Origin: Adiantum capillus-veneris
Lineage: Eukaryota; Streptophyta; Polypodiopsida; Polypodiales; Pteridaceae
DNA length: 64,000 nucleotides
NCBI GenBank assembly: GCA_014529385.2
Contig: CM043964.1
Span: 104,455,587-104,519,586, forward strand
Reading direction: 5' to 3'
Shown here: in pieces, positions 11,391-21,653 of the stretch
How positions within the stretch are numbered: the stretch's first letter is position 1
Layout: the number at the start of each line of letters is the position of its first letter
Position numbers and translations under genes: made by a program
Notes under the pieces: generated by a model
The model's input: only the letters and a program-made list of their open reading frames with translations
What the model was told of the DNA's origin: nothing
Database searches by the model: none

Positions 11391-12745
11391 GACTAGGTTG
11401 GTAACCTAACAGGACATAAAAGTGTCCTTTCAGGGTTTTGAAAAAAACCTCCAAAACCATAGTAGATCCACTCATTTTGTAAAATCCTTTCATGAGGTTA
11501 GTTCAAGGCCTACTACACATGGAAAAAATAAGAAACTTCTAAAATTTCTCATCTTTTGGTCACACCAAGCCTCCAAAGTTGATGGACCGGTACATTTTCA
11601 TCAAAATAGTCATTTCTTACGTTTTGTTGCATAAAAATAAGATTAGGGATTTTTGTAGGACTTGAGATAAATTCCCTAGTTAACTTCAATGGATTGGTGA
11701 TCAGAACATATGATTGCTTCTCACTCACTATTTTTTGTTTTGCAAAAAGAAATAGGTACAAAAAAATTGAAATTTTACCATTCTGCAAACCTATCATCAA
11801 AGTTTCTATAGCCACGCTCAATACAAATAATATATGCATGTTTTCTTAGTTCCCTATTGTCCTTTAAGTTCATAAGGAGCCATGGAGCATGTCAAAAGAA
11901 TAATACATCTCTTACCAAGGGGAATCTTGGGGACAAAGATGAAGTGTTAAATATAGCAAACATGAAAAACCTGGGTTCAACATTATGAGTTGTAGAATCC
12001 CATAGAAACTATTCAATATCTAGCCAAATTTGATCCTTATGACTAGATATGGTTACTACCTACAAAATGCATGTATTTGTCACAAGAAAGTAACAATATT
12101 GAAAAAGCTATACTTGATATACTAGAATGTTTCGTTTTCTTTTATAATTGAAAAAATCAACCATCGTTGTCTACTATGCAAAATAGGGTATTAGGTGCCC
12201 CAAAACTCAAGGATTATTAGCTTTATGTTACAATATGCAACATAGAAAATCAAAACTACATTTGGATATCATGAAAGCCACCAAAAAAATCATAGAAGAG
12301 CTAAAATTGGCTAAAAAACAGGATTTGACAATTTTTGTAATTTGGTCATAACTTACAACTTTAACATTTATTTCTCCCTAGAAGCATCAGGACATGTTGA
12401 GGACTACTAAAGATAGTTCTCTAGCATTATAGACCTCACAAACATGAATTCTAGAGTGGTATAGTTGCAAAAAGTTGAAAAAAGCCAAAAACAGGACCCG
12501 TTTTTTCACACAGTTTAGGTTGTGAAATGTTGTGCAAGGACAAGGTTAAAGATGGAATTCATATTCCAAAAAAATGTCAAGTTTTTTTCAGCTCACGAGA
12601 CAACTTTCTAGACAGATAGCACCTCAAAATTCATTTTGAAACTCTTGACATAATTCAAGGAAAATGGTCACTTAACAGGACATAAAAGTGTCCCAGGACA
12701 TAAAAGTGTCCCAGGACATAAAAGTGTCTCATTACCAACCTAGTT
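11391..12745. mobile_element. Non-autonomous inverted-repeat DNA element inside the LTR (copy A)
   Basis: The ends are inverted repeats (left GACTAGGTTGGTAA, right TTACCAACCTAGTT), each flanked by TTAA. The same element at 20073 has the less damaged left end CACTAGGTTGGTAA. Subterminal AGGACATAAAAGTGTCC motifs occur once near the left end and three times at the right. There is no transposase frame. CACTA-type termini plus subterminal repeats suggest a deletion derivative of an En/Spm-like element. The flanking TTAA does not fit the usual 3-base CACTA target duplication, so family assignment is open. Confidence 0.6.
12676..12730 (+). repeat. Subterminal tandem repeat, three 18-base units
   Basis: Three head-to-tail copies of CAGGACATAAAAGTGTCC (the third ends TCTC) sit just inside the right end of the inverted-repeat element. 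A fourth copy lies near its left end (about 11410-11427). Repeats of this kind bind transposase-associated proteins in En/Spm elements; a similar role here is inference. Confidence 0.75.
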
Positions 12746-14214
12746 TTAAGGGGAGAACAGACGCTGGCTAACCATCACGAATTGCGACACTTGAAAGTTT
12801 TGAAGATGATTTCATGATCATTAACATAACCATGAGAGAGATCATGATGTATTTACAAGTTATTGAGGTGCTACAAATGATTTATTGGGTTGATGGAGTA
12901 AGAGATTGTAGAATGGAAAGAGGGGAGAATAGAGTTGCACTTCCTCCAAAGAGGAGGGTTAGGAGGGAGGATGTGAAAGAGGGAGAGTTGGGGTTTTCTC
13001 TACTATTGATCAAGAAACAACATGAAGTTGAAAATATAGGTGTGTGTCCTTGAGTCTCTCCAAGGAGGGCTATTTATAGTTGTGTAGGAGTGGGATTATG
13101 CTACACTTAATTAGAGTAAGTGATTAGACCTAATTAAGTGTCCTTTGACCACTCATTGAATATTTGACATAAAAGGGACTATTTATTCACCAAAAATATC
13201 ATTTTAGATCGTGAAGGCTCCATAGGGGTGCATAATGTAGGTGGGCCCCACCATGAGGCCCTACGGGTGGCTCCTACGGGGTATCTCAACTTGTCTGTCT
13301 TGGCATTTAGAAATCATATTTAGGTTGGTCCCATCACATGCAAGTGACCTTGAACACTCATTGCTCTTCTAGAAGATGAGTAGGGAAAAAATAAGATCTC
13401 ACCCTCTTGATTTACTTGATTTTTAGTTCCCTTTTGCTGCGAATCGGACAGATTTACACTATTTTGATCATAACTTTTTACCTGTAGCTGGGAATGACAT
13501 GCTTCAAAAGGCAAAATTGACCTTCTCAACATGTTTGATATGAATTTGGACTATTCTTCACGCCCATGCACCAAGGAATTCGGTTTGGAAGGTCCACACT
13601 AGGCTAGGGAACCTTTTGCTTCCAAGTCTTCTTGTATGGGCCCTTTGGTTGTATGCATCCAAGGGGAATCATGCTTTTTCAAAAGGCTATGATGCTTAAA
13701 CAAATAGAGAAGGGCCCAATATTATTTTCTTGTGAAAAGAATATACAATTGGAGTCTTTTTTAAAGGAGAGAAACTATATGTATATTCTTAAGAGATATT
13801 GGGCCACCTATGTAGGGGGCATAGAAGACTTGTAGAGAGGGACCATAATCTTTGGTAAAGACAAGTGGAGAGTTGATTTCCATGGGAATTTATCTATATG
13901 GGGTGGAAGATCGATATATTATTTTTCTAATACTAATTCACAAGAGGTAAGAAAGTTTGGGGGTATATAATTGGTTATTGTATGCTTATTCTATTTACAA
14001 AGCAAAAAAGAAAAAGGTGGTAATATAAATATATGACTAAGGTGACATTTTTGGGAAGAGTATAATGTATGTGTCGCCACAAAGGTTAAACGAAGAGGGG
14101 GAATTTACTCTAGATAACTTAATAGCGTAGAAAAATATATACACATATGAGGAAGAGGACGTTGAGTAGGCTGACAAATGTTGCAAAAAGATGGTTACCA
14201 TTTTATGCCACTCA

Positions 14215-14235
14215 TATTAGCCCTCCCCCAAGCCT
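14215..14235 (-). promoter_or_regulatory. Polypurine tract of element Z
   Basis: Minus-strand GGCTTGGGGGAGGGCTAATA runs into the LTR start TGAGTGG. Elements V and W have the same GGGAGGGCTA core at the same place, which supports common descent of the three. Confidence 0.75.
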
Positions 14236-14366
14236 AGAGATATTCATATCTTTAGGAGGACGGTGTTGCTTCTTTTTTTTCTCATTTTTCCTTTTTCACT
14301 TTTTTTTTTTTCAATAGGAGAAGTGTCATGCACTCTTTTACTCCATTAGACCTGCTTTTCATTACC

Positions 14367-14795
14367 TCAATCCCATAAATCGGAGATGGGAGGGTTGCCT
14401 TGGGTATGTTCAGATTCCAAGGCTGGTTCTTCTTTGCACATCAAAGCTTTGAAAATAGGTGGAGCATTTGCCAAGCCAAAGGGAGCCATGTCAATTTGGA
14501 GCTTAGACGATGTAGGCAGATGACTGCCTATCAACGGATTGATACATTGAAAGTAGGGCTTTAATCTCCTTCCATTGACTCTGGTCTTGTGGATTTTTCC
14601 TTATAAATCTGCTAATCTGTAACTACCATTCCCAAACTTTGTTTTTATCATGAAAGGACCCTCCCATCTTTGCAAAAACTTTTTGTCAAGTCGAGTATCA
14701 AGTCGGTTATCATAGCGAAGAACCAACATACCTTCCTTCAATCCTTTCCCCTTGAGCTTCTTGTTGATTTTATCCCTTTGGCTTGTCGCTTTGGT
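14367..14795 (-). pseudogene. Integrase C-terminal remnant of element Z
   Basis: After the RNase H region the protein switches frame and resumes with KGLKEGMLVLRYDNRLD, then RWEGPFMIK and KIHKTRVNGRRLKPYF, which is the C-terminal domain of Tat-type integrases (compare 34500-34740 in element W). One stop interrupts it after RLADL. The jump from the end of RNase H (TPYQLIEDH, about 14800) straight into this domain shows that the zinc domain and the D,D,E core were deleted. Without them Z could not integrate with its own enzyme. Confidence 0.7.
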
Positions 14796-16776
14796 GATCC
14801 TCGATCAACTGGTAAGGTGTGGCCTTCTTAACTAGTCTATGTCTTTGCACCTTGTCTAAGTGTTTGGGACACTCACCTGCTTGTAGAAAGAAGATAATGT
14901 CTTTTAGCTCCTCTTGACCTTGATATTTGGGTTCATATAGTTTCACACCTCCTACCTTCATTTGAAGCTTTTCATTTGCGAGTAAGTCTGCTTCCTTGTT
15001 ATGAGTTCTCGTAATGTGTTGTACCTGTGTTGCTTTATAACCCTTCATCAAAGCTCTTACACTACTAAGCCACTCAAACAATGTGCGATTCTTGCACCTC
15101 CAAGTCCCTTGGATTTTCCTGACCACTAGCAAAGAATCACCTTTTATAATAAGTCTTTGTATGCCTAATTCTTTGCATTCTTCTAACCCAAGGGTTAGAG
15201 CAGCATACTCAGCCTCATTGTTAGAGTGAACACTGGGTAGAGTGATACCTTTTCTAACCATTACCTCCTTTTGTGGGTTCAAAATGATGATTCCCCCTGC
15301 TGCTTTGTCTTGTTGGCGTTGATAAGCTCCGTCAAAGCATAAAGTATGGGCATTATCAATCTCCTTCACTTTGAACTGTTTTGAGCCTTCCTCTCTTTGT
15401 AGTCGTGATCCTTCCCTTTCTCTCACTTTGTAGGTGAGAATGTCTGCAAGTCCTGCTCTTGTGCTATCTTCTACAAGGAAAGTGTATTCAAATTCTTGGA
15501 GTTCAAGCACCCACTTTGCTATTCTAGATGGGAGGCTCATGTGTTGTACTACATATGGTAGATTGTGCTCTAAGGTGAGAAAAACAAATGGCACAGGGAG
15601 AAGATACGATCGAACCTTCCTTACCGCAAACAAGATTGCAAAGACCACTTTCTCCATTTCAGTGTATCCCTTCTCGGCCGGAGTCATCACCTTGCTTGCA
15701 AAATAGATCGGCCTCATGTATGATGTTTTAGGATATTTTTGCATCAAAACAACACCAATTGCTTCGAAACCTACACTTGGAGTGACATAGTAGGTCTCCT
15801 TTGGATCTCGTGGCATTAGGATTGGGAGAGAGCTAAGAATGCCCTTCACTTCCTCAAAACATTTTTCATGTTCCCTCCCCCATTCAAATGTAGATTGGCT
15901 TCCCAACCTATGCAAAGGGGCGATGGCTTCTGCTAGGAGATGGATGAAGCGAGACATGTACCTCACTTTGTGGTTGAAGGTCATTAGCTCCTTAGTTGTT
16001 GTTGGTGGAGATAATGACAAAAGGGCCTCTACTTTAGAGGGATCCACTTGAATTCCTTGTGAAGAAACCACATGGCCTAGCAAAACCACCTGAGATTCAC
16101 CGATATGACACTTCTCTGGGTTGAGTTGTCCCCCAAATTGATGGAGCCTCTTAAGCCCCTCTTCAACCTTTTGGCAATGAAGTGATCTACAACTATAAAT
16201 ACATAAATCATCCATAAAGACTCTTATGGATTTTCCAAAGAATGGCTGAAATACAAATATTTTGAATCTCATGAAGGTGCTAGGAGCATTGGTGAGCCCA
16301 AAAGGCATTACTCTGAATGCAAAACATCCCCAAGGTGTGATGAAGGTGGTTTCTGGTTGGTCCTCTTCTGCTATTCTAATTTGAAAATATCATGAATACC
16401 CATCACACACAGTGTAGCATTCGTGACCTGCTACTTCATTCAAAATTTCATCTTGGAAAGGGAGAGGGAAGTGGTCCCTCTTTGTCGCAGCGTTGAGGGG
16501 TTTGTAATCCACGCAGACCCTCCACTTACCATTCTTCTTGGGAGTGACTACAATAGGTGATACCCATTCGGAGTTGGATACTGGATAGATGAAGCCAGCC
16601 TTCAAGAGTCGATTCACTTCTTGTAGGAGAGCCTTTTGTTGCACAGATCCTAGTCGCCTTAACTTTTGAGCCACGGGTTTGGTCCTTGGTTTCAATTCAA
16701 TTCGATGCTCTATTACATCTACACCTCTTATTTGTGAGTAGTCAGTGATAAACAAATTGGGATACCTCCTTAACAT
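14770..16776 (-). pseudogene. Reverse transcriptase, RNase H and archaeal-type RNase H of element Z
   Basis: One minus-strand frame covers about 669 codons with a single TGA at 16390-16392. It starts in the RT N-terminus (GVDVIEHRIELKP), then WVSPIVVTPKKNGKWRVCVD, LTNAPSTF and the catalytic RVFMDD (the YxDD box). The connection/RNase H domain follows (YFASKVMTPAEKGYTEME). A second RNase H then shows all four acidic positions in context: CFDGAY, NNEAEYA, KGDSLLV and NKEADLLA. A second RNase H after the first is a hallmark of Tat elements. The frame ends where the integrase was deleted. Apart from the stop the enzyme looks well conserved, in line with a young insertion. Confidence 0.8.
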
Positions 16777-18812
16777 ATTGATGTAGGACCCGGAGTCTTC
16801 TCCTCACAAGTAAGATCTTTTGCAAGCATCTTCTCAAATCCTTCTTCAAGGTGGTGGCATCTTTCATCCCCTCGTGTGTGATTGTCTGTTGGCTTTTCTT
16901 CTACTGGAACATCTTGAGTGTTGGCGTTGAATACAATTCCCATTACTTCCAAAGGAGACTCCTCTTCACTGGTTGATGCACTGGTTGATGCTTCCTCATC
17001 ACTTGAGTAAGGACTCTCCTCCTCGCTCTCTTCATCTGCCATGGTTTCATAGTTGATATCTAGTTTCTTTCCTTCTCGCCAATCATACACCACCGGTTGA
17101 CCCTTCTTAAGAATCAAACGACCACTTCCCCATTTTTGATCTGCATTCGCAGTAATGAGCCAAGGCCTCCCTAGGATGATGGGATAGCCCTCCCCCTTAG
17201 CTGGCATGACATACATATCCACTCGTGCATCTATGTTACATACAGAGACTTTTGCATTTTCAATGATCCCCAAACACTTCACACTTGAGTTGTTGGCTAG
17301 CCTAGCTTGACAATTAGAGGACTTTGTAATTTCAAGCCCTAACTTGTTCATTGATTTTTCCGTGATCACACACATTTGAGCTCCACCATCAACATATACA
17401 TTAGACACCGTTCTACCCCTTATGTAAGCATCCACAATGGGTTCCACATCTTTTCGTAGCTTTGAGGCCACAACCTTAATGGAAATATTTGCTTTCTTTT
17501 TTGGAATTCTTGTACTAACCAACTTTGGCCATTGCCTTCTTACTTTGGCTGATAGGTGTAGAAGTTGAGACCATGAAATGTTTGGATTTTGGGTTTGTAA
17601 ATCCTCCAGGATGTTGTAGGGCTCTAGCTCCTTTCCCAATGGGAAGTCGTTGATACCAATTTCCCTTCGCCTTGATCTTTTCTTCCTGCTACTTTCAACT
17701 TCTTCCATCTTTGACTTCTTCTTCTTGTCCCTTCTGGCTGAATTTGTTCCTTCACTTCTCATGTATTCATCCTTATCATGTGCTCTTGTGCGTTTTTCTG
17801 CCGGCATAACATCAAAGTTTAGAGTATGCTCATCTATTACCTCTTCTAGCTTGATGATGTTGACTCCTCTTTCTTCCTCCTCATGTGGGACGGGAGGTAT
17901 ATTTGTTGGTGGTGGTGGTCGACGAAGGATTTGTGGACCTTGAGCTTGTTCTTGCTGCACAGTGAGAGGAGGCGGTCTGGGGGAATATATGTCTCCCGGA
18001 AGTCGCCTTGGATGTGGACAATTGTACATGCCATGGCCCATTTAATTGCAATTCCAACATCGCAACTCTTGAGCTTGTCTTCGTTGATTGCGATTCCCTT
18101 CTCTTGGTTGTCGTTGTTGAGGTCGGCCTTGTACTAGATTCAGAGTGAGATTCTCAAGCTGTTGAGTTAGCCTTTGTAAAACCTCTTGTTGAGAGTTATC
18201 TCCTATTTGTGAAGATTGTGCAAGAGGGGCCCTAATTGGTGCTTCCATGGTTTGTGAATACTCCCTCTCACTCACTTCATTCAAACCCCTTGCTCTATGT
18301 GCTTGGAAGTGTAGTTTTCTAAACTTGATGTTGGCTACCTCACGTGCTTCTTCGAAGGTGGATGGGAATTTTAGCTCTACTTTAGCCTTTAAAAGTGGAT
18401 ACAAGCCAACCATGAATCTCTCTTTTTTTAGAAAGTTAAGTGCACCACCATGATTTTCTAATGTAGCCTCCCACCTACCCCATAGATTGACAAAGGTTGC
18501 TTCATAAGAGGGATAGTCTTCAAGTGATACCTGCTTATGTCCAATAAGACATTTCCATAGTCCTTCAGAAGTATCACCTTGCCCGAACTTGGAGAGGAAG
18601 CTCGCTCACAGTCTCTTCCAATTGGACTTGATTTGGGGTTGCAAGGTCTCATACCATGCTTTAGCTTCTGCTTTTAGAACCAACGGGAAGGCTCTTAGAT
18701 TTACTTCCTCTTCATCTCTCCCGGATATGAGATGTGCCATCTCCAAGTTGTCAAGAAACTCTTGCGCATCTTCCCCACTTCTTGCATAGAACGTGGGAAA
18801 AGAACTTGACAT
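16770..18812 (-). pseudogene. gag-protease of element Z
   Basis: A single frame starts at the ATG at 18812 (MSSSFPTFYARSGED) and covers capsid, nucleocapsid and protease with two stops: TGA at 18606-18608 and TAA at 18042-18044. The TAA falls inside the zinc knuckle (CWNCN, stop, MGHGMYNC). The protease carries YVDGGAQMCVI, with DGG where most retropepsins have DSG or DTG, and ends in YPIILGRPWL. The charged linker between is Ser/Glu rich. Its last codons overlap the RT frame (16776), which is reached by a -1 shift within about 33 bases; this could be programmed or a mutation. Confidence 0.75.
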
Positions 18813-18885
18813 TTTGTTTAGACTTTTTGAAATCTCTTTTTTTTAAAGAAAATTTTCTCTTACGGGCCGCACAAGATTATTGACA

Positions 18886-19110
18886 CTATAAATCTGATTT
18901 GATTAAAATGAAGATGTACACATCCATTGTTAATTCGTACTTTATCATAGGTAGAATAAATGGATTAATTGAAGGATTGATTTCATTGAGGCGAGTGGAT
19001 CCAAATATCCTCCTTATGATAGATTGAAACCTACACTTAGTTGCAATGATTATATGAATGGATTGCCGAGCAATAGGCCTAAAAGGTTCATTGTTTTGAT
19101 CGTGATTCAT
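18886..19110 (-). pseudogene. ORF1 relic of element Z, second copy
   Basis: The frame resembles the neighbouring 19194-19409 frame in spacing and residues (FQSIIRRIFG against FQQHIVFMFG; YELTMDVYIFIL against YETSFDVHVFIL). It therefore looks like a diverged tandem duplicate of the end of ORF1, lying between the primer-binding site and gag. Confidence 0.45.
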
Positions 19111-19193
19111 GTGCTACTCCTCGTTGTTGGTTTGAAGACCTCGTTCCTTCATATGGCTCTTGAGAACCCCTTCACCACTCCTTGTTCCTACCT

Positions 19194-19430
19194 TTAAAAC
19201 AAAATGAAAACGTGAACATCAAAAGAAGTTTCATAATTGATGATTAGAAGTATAATTGGATTGGGTGATGCTAGTATTTCTCTAAGTCTTTCTGCACCAA
19301 ACATAAAAACAATGTGTTGCTGGAAAAAGACTTTTCTATCTATGTGAACATTTACTCTAATGTGTTGTGCAAAATGAAATGGATAGATGGGAACTCCATT
19401 GTTCATCACTAAAAAATTTGAAGGTAACTT
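19194..19430 (-). pseudogene. ORF1 relic of element Z
   Basis: The segment NGVPIYPFHFAQ...DRKVFFQQHIVFMFGAE matches a plus-strand segment of element W (about 29280-29380) reading DRKIFYQQKIVYLFGA. In both elements it lies between the primer-binding site and gag, where Ogre-type elements carry an extra ORF1 of unknown function. Only the C-terminal end survives here. Confidence 0.5.
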
Positions 19431-19439
19431 GGAAATATG

Positions 19440-19459
19440 TTCCTCAGTGAGGGCACCAC
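19440..19459 (-). promoter_or_regulatory. Primer-binding site of element Z
   Basis: Five bases after the 5' LTR, the minus strand reads TGGTGCCCTCACTGAGGAAC. Element W has TGGTTCCCCCACTGAGGA at the same place. From memory the shared CACTGAGGA resembles the complement of a plant tRNA-Arg 3' end, the primer reported for Ogre elements, but I could not check it. Confidence 0.5.
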
Positions 19460-20072
19460 TTTATGAGGGAGAGCTTTTTGAAATGGGGCCTCTAAACCCA
19501 AACCAATGGGCCTACCCTCACAAAATGTTTGTAAAGAGGTACGCACACTACTTGGGGCACCACCTTCTTTTGGGAGTGGAGAAGGAAACCAATCAAAATA
19601 ACACTTGCACTCACCCACTCAAGGAACACACTTTGAAAACCCCCTTACTCTATATACACTTTGGACACTTGAACACCATCAACGATTATGCAACCCAATG
19701 CCATGCATCAAAATGAAATATGCAATTTGTGGAATAGCATTCACCTTCTTCCCATAAGAATACTCATAATACATCCAAACTCTTCCTCTCTCAAGCACTC
19801 ATCAAAAAATCATGCGCACAAGACTTGCCTCTCAAACACACAAGAGAATCACTTACATCAAACTAACACACTTTGCATAGAGAGCTCATCTCCATCTATG
19901 CAATGCCGTGACACAAAAAAAATCACCATGAGAGGTAGCCACATGCATATGTAATGAAGCAAAAGAGAGTTGGAGTGAGAAATTTATTTAGACCAATTGA
20001 ATAAGTGTGGAGAAACAAGCCAATGGTAAATTGAGAATAGAACACTTACTTGACTTCTGGCACACCTTTTAA

Positions 20073-21653
20073 CACTAGGTTGGTAACCTAACAGGACATA
20101 AAAGTGTCCTTTCAGGGTTTTGAAAAAAACCTCCAAAACCATAGTAGATCCACTCATTTTGTAAAATCCTTTCATGAGGTTAGTTCAAGGCCTACTACAC
20201 ATGGAAAAAATAAGAAACTTCTAAAATTTCTCATCTTTTGGTCACACCAAGCCTCCAAAGTTGATGGACCGGGACATTTTCATCAAAACAGTCATTTCTT
20301 ACGTTTTGTTGCATAAAAATAAGATTAGGGATTTTTGTAGGACTTGAGATAAATTCCCTAGTTAACTTCAATGGGTTGGTGATCAGAACATATGATTGCT
20401 TCTCACTCACTATTTTTTGTTTTGCCAAAAGAAATAGGTACAAAAAAATTGAAATTTTACCATTCTGCAAACCTATCATCAAATTTTCTATAGCCACGCT
20501 CAATACAAATAATATATGCATGTTTTCTTAGTTCCCTATTGTCCTTTAAGTTCATAAGGAGCCATGGAGCATGTCAAAAGAATAATACATCTCTTACCAA
20601 GGGGAATCTTGGGGACAAAGATGAAGTGTTAAATATAGCAAACATGAAAAACCTGGGTTCAACATTATGAGTTGTAGAATCCCATAGAAACTATTCAATA
20701 TCTAGCCAAATTTGATCCTTATGACTAGATATGGTTAGTACCTACAAAATGCATGTAGTTGTCACAAGAAAGTAACAATATTGAAAAAGCTATACTTGAT
20801 ATACTAGAATGTTTCGTTTTCTTCTATAATTGAAAAAATCAACCATCGTTGTCTACTATGCAAAATAGGGTATTAGGTGCCCCAAAACTCAAGGATTATT
20901 AGCTTTATGTTACAATATGCAACATAGAAAATCAAAACTACATTTGGATATCATGAAAGCCACCAAAAAAATCATAGAAGAGCTAAAATTGGCTAAAAAA
21001 CAGGATTTGACAATTTTTGTAATTTGGTCATAACTTACAACTTTAACATTTATTTCTCCCTAGAAGCATCAGGACATGTTGAGGACTACTAAAGATAGTT
21101 CTCTAGCATTATAGACCTCACAAACATGAATTCTAGAGTGGTATAGTTGCAAAAAGCCAAAACAGGGCCCGTTTTTTCACACAGTTTAGGTTGTGAAATG
21201 TTGTGCAAGGACAAGGTTAAAGTTGTCTTGTGAGCTGAAAAAAACTTGACATTTTTTTGGAATACGAATTCCAACAACTTTAACATTTATTTCTCCCTAG
21301 AAGCATCAGGACATGTTGAGGACTACTAAAGATAGTTCTCTAGCATTATAGACCTCACAAACATGAATTCTAGAGTGGTATAGTTGCAAAAAGCCAAAAC
21401 AGGGCCCGTTTTTTCACACAGTTTAGGTTGTGAAATGTTGTGCAAGGACAAGGTTAAAGATGGAATTCGTATTCCAAAAAAATGTCAAGTTTTTTTCAGC
21501 TCACAAGACAACTTTCTAGACAGATAGCACCTCAAAATTCATTTTGAAACTCTTGACATAATTCAAGGAAAATGGTCACTTAACAGGACATAAAAGTGTC
21601 CCAGGACATAAAAGTGTCCCAGGACATAAAAGTGTCTCATTACCAACCTAGTT
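20073..21653. mobile_element. Non-autonomous inverted-repeat DNA element inside the LTR (copy B)
   Basis: This is the counterpart of 11391-12745, starting CACTAGGTTGGTAACC after TTAA and ending ...TTACCAACCTAGTT. It is longer because of the internal duplication. Presence in both LTRs means the element entered the LTR before the last round of retrotransposition. Confidence 0.6.
21037..21512 (+). repeat. Direct duplication flanked by inverted 52-base repeats
   Basis: A 185-base block (21037-21221) recurs at 21274-21458. Between the two lies a 52-base segment (21222-21273) that is the reverse complement of 21461-21512. LTR A has one copy of the block and only the second, forward 52-base segment. 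The pattern fits a template switch to the opposite strand and back during copying. Confidence 0.8.

Larger units (their letters stand above)
10782..14214 (-). repeat. 3' LTR of element Z (3.43 kb)
   Basis: On the plus strand the repeat runs from TGAGGG to CCACTCA and matches 19465-23122. Its inner edge adjoins the polypurine tract at 14215-14235. At 3.4 kb it is long even for a plant gypsy element, as in the Ogre group. It contains a complete inverted-repeat insertion (11391-12745), which the other LTR also carries. Confidence 0.85.
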
